Shown here piece after piece: positions 1 to 10,420 of a stretch of DNA of 64,000 bases (positions within the stretch are counted from its first letter, which is position 1; the number at the start of each line of letters is the position of its first letter). Source of the stretch: Apoderus coryli (Eukaryota; Arthropoda; Insecta; Coleoptera; Attelabidae); assembly GCA_911728435.2 (NCBI GenBank), contig OU452211.1, positions 6,200,001 to 6,264,000 on the forward strand. The letters are read 5' to 3'. The notes under the pieces are model-generated. The model ran no database searches, was not told where the DNA came from, and saw nothing but the letters and a program-made list of their open reading frames with translations. The position numbers and the translations under genes were made by a program.

Positions 1-232
1 CTTCTTTATATTCAGGTCCGTCAGCTTTTCTCATATTTACCGCATAATATTTCAATATATTAGCCAAATTATGCAAACTCGTTTCAGCATTCAGTTCATA
101 TTCTCTGGTCGCACAAAACTCGAGAAATATTTTCCATACATATTTTTTTGATTTGATTGTATTTTTTGGTATATTATTAGATATAATATCATTAATTGAA
201 TCGTTCGATGCAATACCAAATCTTCGCGACAT
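1..232 (-). CDS. Crypton / KIAA1958-type tyrosine recombinase-like protein, N-terminal part (runs off left edge)
   Basis: An open frame begins with ATG at 230-232 (minus) and stays open for 77 codons to the window edge, so the protein is partial. Its N-terminus reads MSRRFGIASNDSINDII, followed by IPKNTIKSKKYVWKIFLEF, then ELNAETSLHNLANILKYY and MRKADGPEYK. The order IPKNT..K..F..F, EL...L..(F/Y)Y, (V)RK.DG..Y is the N-terminal SAM-like core-binding pattern I associate with Crypton-derived and KIAA1958/ZMYM-like tyrosine recombinases. The catalytic R-H-R-Y domain would lie outside the window. The frame has no internal stop, unlike most coding remnants here. The upstream 100 bp is AT-rich and shows no obvious TATA box that I would defend. 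It could be a Crypton element or a domesticated gene. Family recognition is moderate; that it is coding is fairly likely. Confidence 0.55.
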   Translation of the reverse strand, partial: MSRRFGIASNDSINDIISNNIPKNTIKSKKYVWKIFLEFCATREYELNAETSLHNLANILKYYAVNMRKADGPEYKE

Positions 233-876
233 TTTTAAACCAGTTGTCAGTTTGACGTTTAATTAATTTTTAATAGAAAAAACACCAAACTGAAAACACC
301 ACATGTAGGGTATTATCGCTGTAATCATCCAGAGGTGATTGGATAAAATTTGACACATGACTTAAAATTAAGTAATTTGATTGGTTACTATATTTAGTAA
401 AAAATTATCAGTCAAAGATTCCTAAATACTATCCTGTAGCCTTTGGCTAGATGAGAACTTAACAAAATTCTGAGTAACATACACACATCACAGCATGCCG
501 AGTCCATGTCGTCACTAACTAACGAAATAATTTTAAACTGTGACATACGCCATTTTAGGAGAGAACTCAGGTCGTCACTAAAAATAATTATATTATTCAG
601 TTTTTAACCACAGTATAATAATAAATTTTAGTGCCTGAGTTTGGAACAGTCCTAGGATGAACCCATTAGTTTTGTGTTGAAATCGCTTTAGCTTTATTGT
701 GATAGGGGACACAACCGCCAAATTTTCACATATCAAATAGCAGTAGGGGTCGAGTGATTTTAAAGCATTTTTATCGGTTTTACAGCGATAGGATATTGTT
801 AGTATTTGCCCCCATAATTCTCCAGAAAATTGCGTTTAAAATTTCACCTTATATATTATAACAATGAAAATACAAT
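233..876. other. AT-rich stretch, nothing recognised
   Basis: This lies upstream of the Crypton-like frame. I see no long reading frame, tandem repeat or terminal repeat pair that I can support. Confidence 0.4.
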
Positions 877-949
877 ATTTCTGTCGCGTCATTGGTAGGG
901 CACTCGCTTTGCATGCGGAAGGTTACGGGTTCGAATCCCAGCTCTGGCA
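877..949 (+). pseudogene. tRNA-Ala(TGC)-like pseudogene or head of a tRNA-derived SINE
   Basis: The stretch holds a perfect Pol III B box (GGTTCGAATCC, 928-938), a D-arm-like ATTGGTAGGGC (891-901), and an anticodon-arm region CTCGCTTTGCATGCGGA with TGC in the anticodon position. A T-run follows 3' (from about 953) and could act as a Pol III terminator. The acceptor strands (5' TTCTGTC, 3' CTCTGGC) pair poorly, and the anticodon and T stems each contain mismatches, so this is not a functional tRNA. It is either a decayed tRNA gene or the tRNA-derived 5' part of a SINE. Confidence 0.5.
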
Positions 950-2329
950 ATACTTTTTTTTTCTGATTTTTGAATAATGTAGTTAGTTTGTTACGTTAGT
1001 TTAATGGTCATAATGCAAACAATACAATTATAATAATAATAATTATTAAAATTCTGATCCGATACGCAGGTCATATATTCTTGATTATATTAAAAATTGT
1101 TGGGCAAGTTTTGGGGTGACACAACCGATTTTTTTTACTTTACGTCTCCACCAAATTAAATTAAATCGTCAACAAGTTTGAGAATCATTTCTGTTGTCAA
1201 CTAGTTGCCTTCACCAATGCGATTTCGTTGAAAAAGTGTCGACGAATGACGACGGCATTTTGATGGCAGCTGTAGCGTTTCTTGTGTTGAGAAAATAGAA
1301 AAGACGCAAGCATAAATATTGGGAAGCCTCCAAGAATGAAAGCTACATGAGAGGAATTAAGCTAATAAATTCTCTGAGAACAGACGACTTGTTAGCAGGA
1401 CGAATTTAAGATGGACGAAAAAATGAGCCGAGCAAAATAAAAGCCGGCAACGCTCGGTTTCTTTGATGTTTACCGCCAAATTTTTTACGACTTTTGTTGC
1501 CAACATAGCTAATTTTCAGAATAATTCAGAAACTTTTGTCACCAACACGTGTTGACAACACAAAAGTTGGAAATTATCTTTTGGTGGATGACATTACCTT
1601 CCTTTAAAAAATCTACCTGGGATACACCTATGGAAATAGAACGTTGACAGCAAAGAGAACTTGCCCACAGCGGCAGTGGTTGGGTTTCCGTGGATCGGGT
1701 AATATATGAGGTCTAAAAACCGAACACGGGACAGAATTAATCACGGGAGCGGCAAAATGCTAATTAAAGATTTGGTAGAGCCCGAAAGGGAGGATGGATA
1801 TATTATTATGGCAGCATCAGGAGAGAGACTGGTATGTGTGTTTTCGCGTGCGAGAGAATTGTGGAGACACATAAATATACATGTAGATATGTAGTGTACC
1901 TGGACGCGGTTGTGGTTTTTTAGTGAGAAGGGATGGGCAATTTCCGTTGAAAGGGATTGCGGTTGGTTTAATGACGATGACAGCACATTGGAAAGAAGTT
2001 TAAATATCGGTCAGAACGCCTGTCTGCTGGTGCTGGTTGATATAAATGAGAATGATGGTGAACTTCTTATTTTGGGGAATGATATTGCATATCCAATTAA
2101 TATGCATTTGGAGCAAGTTGTTACGTTTGAATTTGGCACTACTATTATAGCACATCTGCGGATCAACAGTGCGGTTATATTCCAAGTACACGATCGATTT
2201 AACATACCGGCATCTGGGCGCACCTCAACCTTTTACTTTCCCGTATTAGGGCACCAGTTTCCCCTCTTTAATGGAGGTTGGTACACCCACTAAGAATCAT
2301 ATATGTTGAACCAGCTTTGTACCCTCTTT
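950..2329. other. No recognised gene; one unassigned 127-codon frame
   Basis: This interval has no recognisable transposon domain. An open frame at 1910-2293 (plus, 127 codons, MWFFSEKGWAISVERDCGW...) has no similarity I recognise. It is of a length chance can give in this composition, and I do not call it a gene. Confidence 0.3.
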
Positions 2330-3188
2330 TTTTCTTCTTCTTCTTCTTATTGTGCCCTGTCAGGTCTCCCTGACGTTGACAATCAGGATGACGAGCTAAT
2401 CCCTGTCTTCAGCCACTCTAAGCAATTGTTCGACGCTATGATGCCTGGCCATTCTTGGAAGTTCTTTAACCAGGATATTTGTTTTCTTCCTACGCCCCTG
2501 CGACCTTCTATTTTGCCCTTCATTAATAGCTGTAGGATCCGGTAACGATTCCCTCTGAAAACGTGGCCGAGCTATGCCAGTTTTCGCCATTTAACTGTTG
2601 TTAAAAATTCACGAACTGTATTTGCCCTGGTTAAGACTGCTTCATTTACTTGCAAAGCCACCCATGCTATTCTCAGCATTCGTCTATGTAACTACATTTC
2701 AAATGCCTCTAGACTGTTGATTGTGGCAGCTTTCAGAGTCCAGATTTCAGCTCCGTACAACAGCACAGACCAATTGTAACATTTAATCATTCTTTGTCTC
2801 AGCTTTAGGTTCAGGCTGTCATTACAAAACAGTGATCTTATCTTATGGAACGTGGTACCGGCCGATTCAATCCTGCATCTAATTTCCCTATCCGGATCGA
2901 GTTGATCGGTGATGTAGCATCCGAGGTATTTAAAATTGGATACTCTCTCAATGTTCTGTCGATTTATCTATAGTGACGTGTTGAGGTATCGCTGACGGCT
3001 AAAATCCATACACTTTGTCATAGCAACATATTCAGTCCCATTTCTTGTCTCACTGTACTAACAGAATTTATGAGATTTTCAAAACCCTGAAGATAATCGC
3101 ATAAAATAGCCGTATCGCCAGCATAGCGAATGGTGTTAATCAGCTCGCCGTTGATTTTGACCCCGAATTCTTTTTCATATATAGTCTC
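2330..3188 (-). pseudogene. RTE-type non-LTR retrotransposon, 3' half of the reverse transcriptase ORF
   Basis: Read on the minus strand from about 3188, the frames give a reverse-transcriptase palm and C-terminus: GVKINGELINTIRYAGDTAIL, then SNFKYLGCYITDQLDPDREI, SLNLKLRQRMIKCY, LYGAEIWTLKAA, LEAFEM, LHRRMLRIAW, and finally GKIEGRRGVGRKQISWLKNF. The last two blocks are typical of RTE-like elements of insects. The catalytic box reads YAGD instead of YADD (3114-3125), so the polymerase is dead, and there are several frameshifts and stops. The 3' side ends near a (GAA)n tract (plus-strand TTCTTCTTC, 2332-2348), consistent with the short-repeat tails of RTE-like LINEs. It is 5'-truncated, with no endonuclease region. 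A related copy lies at 61640-62710 in the opposite orientation. Confidence 0.8.
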
Positions 3189-4313
3189 TATCCATTGTTA
3201 ACGGATGTCGATTTCACTACGAAACACCCTGTATATTGGAATCATGAAACTCACAGGCCCAGCTGAACTTGGTTCCACTGTGCACCAATATGTTCGTTTT
3301 AGATAAAATTCTGCAACTGTGAGATTTTACGTTTATCGAGGTAGAGATAGTTTCACATTACCTAATCATCATAAGCGTCCCAAATGGGGTAGAGCTTGTA
3401 GATTGTTTTATCGGAGTCGTTTAGGCGGTTTGGCTTTAAATACTTATTGGTGCACAGTGGAAAATGTAAATCATTTAATAACACACAATGCATACACTAA
3501 AACATGAATCATACTAATTTAAATAGATTTTTTCTTAAAAACGGTGCACAATAATTGGTCTATTTTTTCGACCTATGTTAATATAAAATTTTCTCATTCT
3601 TTTGGAGCGTAGAATTCGTGGTTAAAGTTTGGAAGGCTAATTTCGGGACACCCTGTGTATACTAATACACAAAAACTATAGTAGTTGTCGTTACCATAAT
3701 TTTTATAATCATAATCCATAGAGATGAAAACGTATTTCTCTATACGCCGACCCTGTATTCATATATACAGCCACAAATTTACGTTCGTAACTCTGCCTCA
3801 AAGAAGTAGGTAACCTTTTCTGTACCTCTCGATAAAGTTAAGCGAAGTCGGAATTCATGAATATGTATTTTATTAGAATAATAAGCTAAGTTGCTTTAGG
3901 AAATTTTCATTTTATTCAACCTTGTTTTTGTAGCGGCAACACAATTCATTCAAGTTGCCGAGGAAAGGATGCGAAAAGTATAAGGAACAAGGTAATATTT
4001 AAGAAACACCTCGAACTTCTACCTCAGAATCGTTAAAAGTTTTAGAGAATATTTAGAGACTAAGGAACTTTTTGAGGCCTGAATGGAATGTTTTATTTCA
4101 TAAGCTAATAACCGTTAAAGCCAGTTTATCTGTTATAATTTTGAAATAGCCCTAAAATTGGTGCAATTAATATACAAGATGAAACACTATCTAACGCGGA
4201 GCTCCGATTTTTTGAAATTTCCTCAACGCCCAAGTATCGATTGTGCTTGGAGTACCTATAGTTGATTGATTATTATTTTATTATGTATCTAAATAAATAG
4301 TATATTAAGTATC
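3189..4313. other. Non-coding stretch with two mariner-type terminal motifs
   Basis: Two right-end motifs, ACACCCTGTATA near 3224 and GGACACCCTGTGTATA near 3647, are both in the same orientation. They look like ends of mariner-derived MITEs, but I could not pair either with a left end. No coding region is supported. Confidence 0.35.
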
Positions 4314-5238
4314 AACATTATACTATTTTTTGTACCGACTAAAAATCACTTCCTTACTGTTACTTTTTGCTGAGAAAAAGATAGCGTTTACATATTTTCA
4401 CTACGTCTCGTTTTTGAAAAACCATCATCAACTTTGTTTTTTTTAAATACGGCCATGGATTTTTTATTTTTAAATTTAAAGCCAATTCAAAAATAGGTGG
4501 TATATCACACGTAATGGTCTAAACAAGTTTTCAGTGTTTTTAGCTGTTATTTAAAATTATTCAAGAAAAATCGCCATATTCGGCACTTATTTTGCGTAAA
4601 ACATTCATGTGAGAAAGGCTTTTTTTAATATTTTCAAAAAGCACAAAAATTTCAACTATAGTTTTGAACAGTGCGACATAACTTCCAATTCTAAATAACT
4701 TTTTTTTTATACCATTTTGTAATTATTTTTTCTAAAGGGATTTTTTTTGCACTTTTCCGATAAGAAAGGGTCAAAAATCCATTTTATACACCTACTCAAC
4801 CTTTCATTCTGAACAACTTTTCTTAATGATTTAAAAAACCGTGTACGGAATAAAATGTTGTACTGAGAGACAAATGAATTGGCAACCAATAATAAATACT
4901 TAATTGTGAGTAACGAAGAAATAATGTTTTTGCAAAACCTACTACTCTGCATTCATCAGTTACGTGCCAAATTATGGCGATTTTTCTTGAATAAGTTTAA
5001 ATATCAGCTAAAAATACTGAAATATCGTTGAAATCATTAAGTGTGATATACCACCTCTTTTTTAATTGAAAATGGCTTTAAATTTAATAATAAAAAATCC
5101 AGTGCCGTATTTAAAAAAAATAAAAGTTGATGATGGTGTTTCAAAAACGAAACGTCGTAGTGAAAATTTGAAAACTCTATCTTTTTCTCATCAAAAAATA
5201 ACAATGACAATTTTTTTATATCGGTAAAAATAATGTCA
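4314..5238. repeat. Long inverted-repeat element (arms about 275 bp), non-autonomous
   Basis: The left arm (about 4314-4586) reappears as its reverse complement at about 4963-5238. Shared blocks include GAGAAAAAGATAG, TTTTCACTACG, CATCATCAAC, TTTAAATACGGC, GGTGGTATATCACAC and TTATTCAAGAAAAATCGCCAT, with roughly 80-85% identity by eye. The spacer of about 375 bp has no transposase-like frame. Long arms around a short unique centre fit a foldback or long-TIR MITE. I could not fix the outer ends or a target-site duplication. Confidence 0.75.
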
Positions 5239-6699
5239 GAAATAAATACAAACTAAAACCGCAAAACATTGTTATTTTAAACATTTTCGAAAACGGCTAG
5301 AGTTAGTTTACTTTTGAAAACACCATTTAAAAGGTGTTTAAATTGTGCAACTTTTCTCTAATTTTACCGACATTGTAACTCCTACCACAGTTAAAATAAT
5401 GGACAGTTACTTCACCTCGTGTCGGCACGTCTGATGTTCGTGGGTTCAAATCAATTCACCGCGCTTATAGTATAGTACATAGTATATTCACAGTTAAAAT
5501 AAGTATAAATATGCAACGTATATCTAATTACATGTTTATAAATCATTGGACAATTTAATCTTAAGAATATAGCGGAAAACAAAGTTTTTGTTTTAATATC
5601 AAATTATTATTCATTAATTTTTAATTAAAAATTAGTCATTCTTATTATTATTTATTTCAGTAAAAACTATTTAATCCCATACAATAAAGTATAACTGGTA
5701 TAATAATACTCTTGTGCATGCTGCAGGTCAACCGGTATAAATCAGAACAAAGCGCGTGTCCCAACTGCCTCCAGTAAAGAGTGGCGACCGATAGACAATA
5801 TTTCGGGTAGATTTCATAGTGGTTTTACTGTCTATATTTAAATATACTGATGTATAAGGAACAAAATAGGCCCCAAGAAGCACCCTGTATAAGGGAGGTA
5901 TTACCATCACGTCAAAGTACCTGTATAAATAAAATAATCGAAATAAACATTCGTCTTTGAGCAATTTTTATTAATATCGTTAATAAGTTTCCTGCACCCC
6001 ACTGTGCTTTCAATGGAGGCAAAATATAGAGTGCTAATACAATAATAAATCAAAGCAAATTGAAAAATTTTTCTCTCCAATTTCCAAGCAATTATTTAAG
6101 AGCGGTCGAATAAATGAATTACATTTATTTAAAGCTCACGTGCCGGAATTTATCAATTATTAGAAGAAGAAAAAAAGTTGTTCCCTTTCGTGAAAGCTTA
6201 CTCGGTAAGCTGCCAAGTAGTATTTATAGCAAAAATGGGCAATTTGTCATTGTTGTATATAATTAGATTACTTCTATACTTGCTCGTTCTTGACGAGTAA
6301 TTCGTACATGGCGTTCTGCTAGATCGTCGAGTTGTAAGATTCCACGTTGTCATAAAGTTGATCTATTCATATGGCTATTTGGCCTTGAAGCCACTTGAAC
6401 GCTGTAGTATCGGTTCCAAAAAAATTTGGCTGTCCAAAAAGGTTTTTGGGGAAATGTTCTTTGGTGTTCCCAATTCCTATGAGTTTTCTTTTATTCACGC
6501 GATATTTCTTCTTCGGGTTGGACACTTTCCTTGCATCCGTAGTAAGCTATGACTCGCTCCTCGTACTCTTATATTTGCGAGCAAGTAAAGTAGAATATTT
6601 GGATATATCAATGGAATGATATAAAAACACTGTTGCCTTCAACATCGAATATTCTGCCCATAAGCTGCCATGAGATGATAATTTTTGATTTCTTAGCAC
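5239..6699. other. AT-rich, no gene recognised
   Basis: The stretch contains a mariner-like right-end motif (CACCCTGTATA, about 5882) and, at 5447-5457, a weak B-box-like GGGTTCAAATC without a convincing tRNA fold. Short frames near 6358-6619 show no family motifs. Confidence 0.35.
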
Positions 6700-6707
6700 A
6701 ATTAGAG

Positions 6708-7025
6708 CAGGGGTCGTCCCTTTCAACAGTTGTGCGCGGCCCAATTTAAGAAATTTTGCAAAATCAATGATGGGTATTTGTTCAAGTACCTATTTATGCG
6801 AAAAAACATTGTCAAGAATGATTTCATAAAATCAAAATATAGAACGAGGTTGACGGATGAAAATTTACAAGATTTATTGAGAATCTTAGTATCCCAAACA
6901 CAACCGGACTTAATTGAATTATCAAACAATATTCAAGAACAAAAGGGCATTGAATTTTAAGGAATAAAATATATATATATATATATGAATAATTTTTTTT
7001 ATTTTGAAAATGGCCCGCCGTCCTG
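6708..7025 (+). mobile_element. hAT deletion derivative, complete with 8-bp target-site duplication
   Basis: The element starts CAGGGGTCGTCCC and ends GGCCCGCCGTCCTG, so both ends begin CAGG when read inward. The left terminal region also contains GCGGCCCAA (6737-6745), a common hAT subterminal feature. The flanks are identical 8-mers, AATTAGAG at 6700-6707 and 7026-7033, which is the 8-bp duplication expected of hAT transposition. Only 318 bp remain and they hold the last 76 codons of a transposase, so this is an internally deleted, non-autonomous copy. Intact flanking repeats show it moved as this short form, or was deleted after insertion without touching the ends. Confidence 0.85.
6730..6960 (+). 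pseudogene. hAT transposase, C-terminal dimerisation tail
   Basis: A 76-codon frame opens inside the left terminal region of the hAT element and stops 65 bp before its right end. The recognisable part is residues 35-60: IKSKYRTRLTDENLQDLLRI followed by QTQPDLIEL. It resembles the C-terminal end of the hAT dimerisation region found in GTF2IRD2-like and ZBED-like transposase relatives (KSKYR..LTDE.L...LRI). The ATG at 6730 lies just inside the left end, and the first ~30 codons match nothing I recognise. Everything upstream in a normal hAT transposase (BED finger, DDE core) is absent. It cannot catalyse transposition. Whether the short frame is translated is unknown. Confidence 0.65.
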
Positions 7026-7033
7026 AATTAGAG

Positions 7034-7574
7034 AGTAATTATTATTAAGAAATAATAAACTATGCAAGTATATACACTGTGTCCAAGATAAGAATGAGCA
7101 TTGGAATCTTGAAAAGGGTAGGAGCATCGAATATTAACTATAGACAAGAAGCGTCACTAGACGCTGAAAACGGCATCGATTCGTCGCATTCCCAGCTCAT
7201 TTCTGGCTCGCTACTATATATACTGTATCTATATATCTTTGTTTAAACTTACATGAGAAAATATTATAAAATAAAATATTTACAAAATAACTTAAGTTAA
7301 AACCTAATATGTTTCACACAACAAAGTTGTCCAGAATAAGATAGACGATTTGATTATTTTGGCACATGTGCTACATATAAAAACAGGACTAAATCTGCCT
7401 CCTCTTACCATTTTTGAATTTATAATCAAAACTGAAAATATATTTGTGGAGAATTTCAATAACTTTGCCAATCGCAACTTAAAAGTGAAAATCAAAGCAA
7501 GAAATTCTAATAATAAAGTCTCATGTAAAAATGTGAACCCTGAGGGACGCCTGATGGAACATGAATATCAGAGG
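7034..7574. other. No gene recognised
   Basis: A 76-codon frame at 7350-7580 (plus) has no recognisable motif and I do not call it. The rest is AT-rich. Confidence 0.3.
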
Positions 7575-7710
7575 ACCTAAAACCACATATACGTAGGATC
7601 TTGTACGATCAGACAAGTGGCTAGCAAGCCATTGACACAACGGCAGATGACTAACTCTATCGCAGGCCTTGGAGAAGTCGGTATATGCATACAACAAATT
7701 GTATCTACCA
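7575..7710 (-). pseudogene. Non-LTR reverse transcriptase scrap (motif A)
   Basis: On the minus strand, about 7686 to 7600 reads YTDFSKACDRVSHLPLCQWL, the palm motif A of a LINE reverse transcriptase with the catalytic aspartate in YTDFSKA. No neighbouring RT motif is present on either side, so this is an isolated fragment of about 110-130 bp. It differs in detail from the other copies in the window, which read VVYTDFRKAFNRIDH or VIYTDFAKAFDRIN. Confidence 0.65.
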
Positions 7711-8389
7711 ATATATTGATGAATACTGATACCTCAACAAATCATAATTGGTACTATAATGTTGTTCAAAAATTAAAATAAAAAATTCGCTCGCCCTTGT
7801 TATTCCATCCAGGCGATTTTCCTTCCAGTTTACATTCTGTTGGGTATTGCCCAAACAATACATCATTATTTATCTTTTCACGTGAACGACTAAACTGAAC
7901 GATACTGAACTGAAAAATGTATACAGCTTTAATTCGGACGTGATTTAAATTTTATTTGTTCCGGACACACAAGCGGGCGCCGCCGCCGCCGGCGGCCGAC
8001 CCCATGTTATACCAGAAATACTGGGTTGGTCTTTGTATATATAATGCAAAATATCCTTTACCTATTTACTGATAATCTATGTGTTTAGCTGTTTAGTGAT
8101 ATATTTTTGAAAGAATTTTGGATTAAAATGTAAAGGAGGATTTACGACTTGATGGTTTTGAATAAAATTTTGAAATATATGAGAAGGAATATTCTCGTCC
8201 ACGGTTTAGGTAACGATAAACAACATGGTACAAGGACAGTATATTCGGTCGACATTCATTATTATAAATTGCAAAAAAGTCTAAATTGATATACAGGGTG
8301 ACCTACCGGGAACTGAATCGATATGTATGCAGGATGTCCCGAAATTAACTTGAGGGGACATTCTACAAGCGAAGTAAGTAGTCCATCTA
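7711..8389. other. Non-coding; GC-rich patch and mariner-type ends
   Basis: A short GC-rich block (about 7972-8002, with CGCCGCCGCCGCC) stands out in AT-rich surroundings. TATACAGGGTGACC (8292-8305) and GCAGGATGTCCCG (8329-8341) look like mariner-derived ends just before the LINE at 8390. Confidence 0.4.
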
Positions 8390-8397
8390 CCCTGGGT

Positions 8398-8628
8398 AAT
8401 GTAGATAACATAAATGACTTTTTCTTTGATATATCTAATACTTCCCCTGATCACGAATCACTTGCTTTTTATTTATCGAATAGATTTGATTCTGACAGTA
8501 GTTTTGAGTTCAGACTGGCGACTTTTGAAGACGTACTGAATGCTTTGCTCAAGATTAATCAATTGGACATGATAAAATTAATGCCGACATGCTTGTACGT
8601 TCCTGTCCTTTTATTGTTCCTATCATAG
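8398..8628 (+). pseudogene. LINE ORF2, EN-RT linker segment
   Basis: The frame includes NVDNINDFFFDISN and SFEFRLATFEDVLNALLKI, the linker just upstream of the RT fingers (compare LNA(L)..I.. preceding the 'D.I' segment in other LINEs). The frame is lost near 8590, where the fingers continue in the +1 frame from about 8589. An ATG at 8323 lies in the flanking CAGGATGTCCC-type sequence and is not a natural start. Confidence 0.6.
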
Positions 8629-9077
8629 AAACGAAGAAATTTCCATCGAGTTGGAGGCGAGCGAGTGTTATTCCTATCCCTAAGTGCAGGAATCCGTCGG
8701 CTTTGAAGGATCTAAGACCTATTAGTATACTTCCTGCTATCTCCAAGGTATATGAGAGAATTTTGCACGATCAAATGAGGAAATACATTGATGAGCATGG
8801 CTTGCTCCCGGAAGTCCAGTCAGGTTTTCGTAGGGGACACAGTTGTTCAACGTTGAAGGTGTTGGATGATGCTCTGCTTGCGGCTAATCATTGTCCGCTA
8901 ACAGCCTTGGTACTGTTGGATTTTTCTAAAGCATTTGATCGAGTCGATCACGATTTAATGTTGGCGATAATGTATTATCTTGGCTTTGGAGAGTCTGCTT
9001 TGGCATTGCTTGGTTCCTTCATGATAGATATCAGGCTGTGGTTTTGGATGGCAAGGTCTCGAAGAGCAGGAGATTAA
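8589..9077 (+). pseudogene. LINE reverse transcriptase, fingers and palm motif A
   Basis: Visible motifs in order are FPSSWRRASVIPIPK and DLRPISILPAISKVYERI (fingers, motif 1), then SGFRRGHSCSTLKVLDDAL (motif 2), then ALVLLDFSKAFDRVDHDL (motif A, catalytic D in LDFSKAFD). The reading frame then shifts near 9030; the next motif (VPQG) is in the frame that starts at 9038. This is the N-terminal half of one RT domain split by a frameshift. The ancestral start lay upstream in the deleted 5' part. Confidence 0.85.
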
Positions 9078-10021
9078 AGTGTGGTGTGCCTCAGGGTTTG
9101 ATTCTTGGGCCAATGCTGTTCTCCTTGTATACCTCACAATTTGTAAAGAGATTGAGATATTGCTCAGCTCATTTATATGCTGACGATGCTCAAGTATATA
9201 TGTCCTTTAGGCCGACGGATATTGCTCAAATTTTTGAGCATGTAAATTACGATTTGCGGAGTCTTGTGGAACTATCTAAGAATCACTGCCTTACTATAAA
9301 TCCAGACAAGACACAGCTGTTGCTATTGGGAACGCATCAGGTCAGAATTGCTGCTTCCACCGTGCTAAAACTTAATCTAGATGGTGTTGATTTGAAATGT
9401 AAAACTGTTCTTAAAAGCTTGGGAATGTTAATTGACGCTGAGTTGCGGTTTAGGGAACATGCAGGTGCCTGCATCAAAAAAGCGTTCTGCAACCTGAAGA
9501 TGATATACAGTCAACGACTTTTATTGAACCAGTCTACCAGGAAAATGCTTTGTGATAGTCTGGTTCTCTCACATTTTGGCGATGTCGTTTATGGGCCCTG
9601 CCTACTTGGTGGCGATGAGCATAGGATTCAGCTCATGCAGAATTCTTGTGTGCGTTTAATAACTGGCATTCGAGGGAGGGATCGCGGAGTGAGTGCTAAG
9701 ATTATTGAACTGAGATGGATGAGAATGGAACAGAGGAGACTTCTAGATCTACTTGTTTTGTACAATAAAATTCTGCATTCGAAGACTCCTCTATATTTAT
9801 TCAATAAAATTGAGTATGGAGGTCGTAGTCATTCTATAAATACTCGTAATAGTCTCGTTATTGCTCCGCCACTACATAGCACTGCATTATTTGAGAGGTC
9901 GTTCAGTTACAATATCTCCCGATTGTACAACTCATTGCCTGTTGAAGTGGCGTGTTTGTCTGGTCAACGGTTCAGGGCCTCAGTTCGAGATTTAATTATT
10001 AATAATAGTATCACCTTTTAG
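9038..10021 (+). pseudogene. LINE reverse transcriptase, palm motifs B-C, thumb and C-terminus
   Basis: The 327-codon frame carries CGVPQGLILGPMLFSLY (motif B), HLYADDAQVYM (motif C with intact YADD), INPDKTQLLLLG (motif D) and LKSLGMLIDAEL (motif E). The C-terminal region includes VVYGPCLL, NSCVRLITGIRGRDR and NISRLYNSLP. Its ATG falls in the overlap with the preceding frame and is accidental. The catalytic aspartates are all present across the two frames; only the frameshifts prevent a continuous domain. The C-terminal region with NSCVRLITG and RLYNSLP is typical of Jockey/CR1-group elements. Confidence 0.85.
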
Positions 10022-10420
10022 TAATTAGTAAGTATGTTTGAGTGACTTGATAAATCAATTTGTTATATTCATTGTATTTTCATTTTCATATTTTATTTTG
10101 TTTTTATTAGGTATATCTTATATTTTAATTTTTATTTATGTCATAATTATTTGTTTTTTGTTTTCGTTTCTTATAGGGTTTTGTTTAGTTTCGATTAGCT
10201 AAAGTTGTGAATAGGTTAAGATAGGAGGCTTTGCCTCAACTTCGCCTTTTGTGTAATTAATTTCACACAATAAAGTCATTATTATTATTATTATTAAAAG
10301 AAGATTTTTTTTTCATAATTTGAATATATACCGAAAAAAACAGCGTTTTATTTGTCAATTTCTGACGATGAGCTTTAAGTAATATTTCCGCAAAGCATCT
10401 CGATATCGACATTTTTTTTT

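Larger units (their letters stand above)
8390..10298 (+). mobile_element. 5'-truncated non-LTR retrotransposon (Jockey/CR1-like) with (ATT)n tail
   Basis: The element runs from an EN-RT linker region (about 8390) through reverse transcriptase and the C-terminal region to a stop at 10019-10021. A ~250-bp 3' UTR follows, ending CACACAATAAAGTCATTATTATTATT. There is no endonuclease domain, so it is 5'-truncated in the usual LINE way. Two or three frameshifts break the ORF (near 8590 and 9030-9077). Between them the protein is well conserved, so the copy is fairly young. I could not identify a target-site duplication. Confidence 0.85.

Noticed and set aside
1910..2293. 127-codon plus-strand frame
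   Set aside because: No recognisable domain and no supporting signals; length is possible by chance. Mentioned but not called.
5405..5470. Possible tRNA or SINE head (B-box-like GGGTTCAAATC)
   Set aside because: No matching A box or cloverleaf stems could be drawn.
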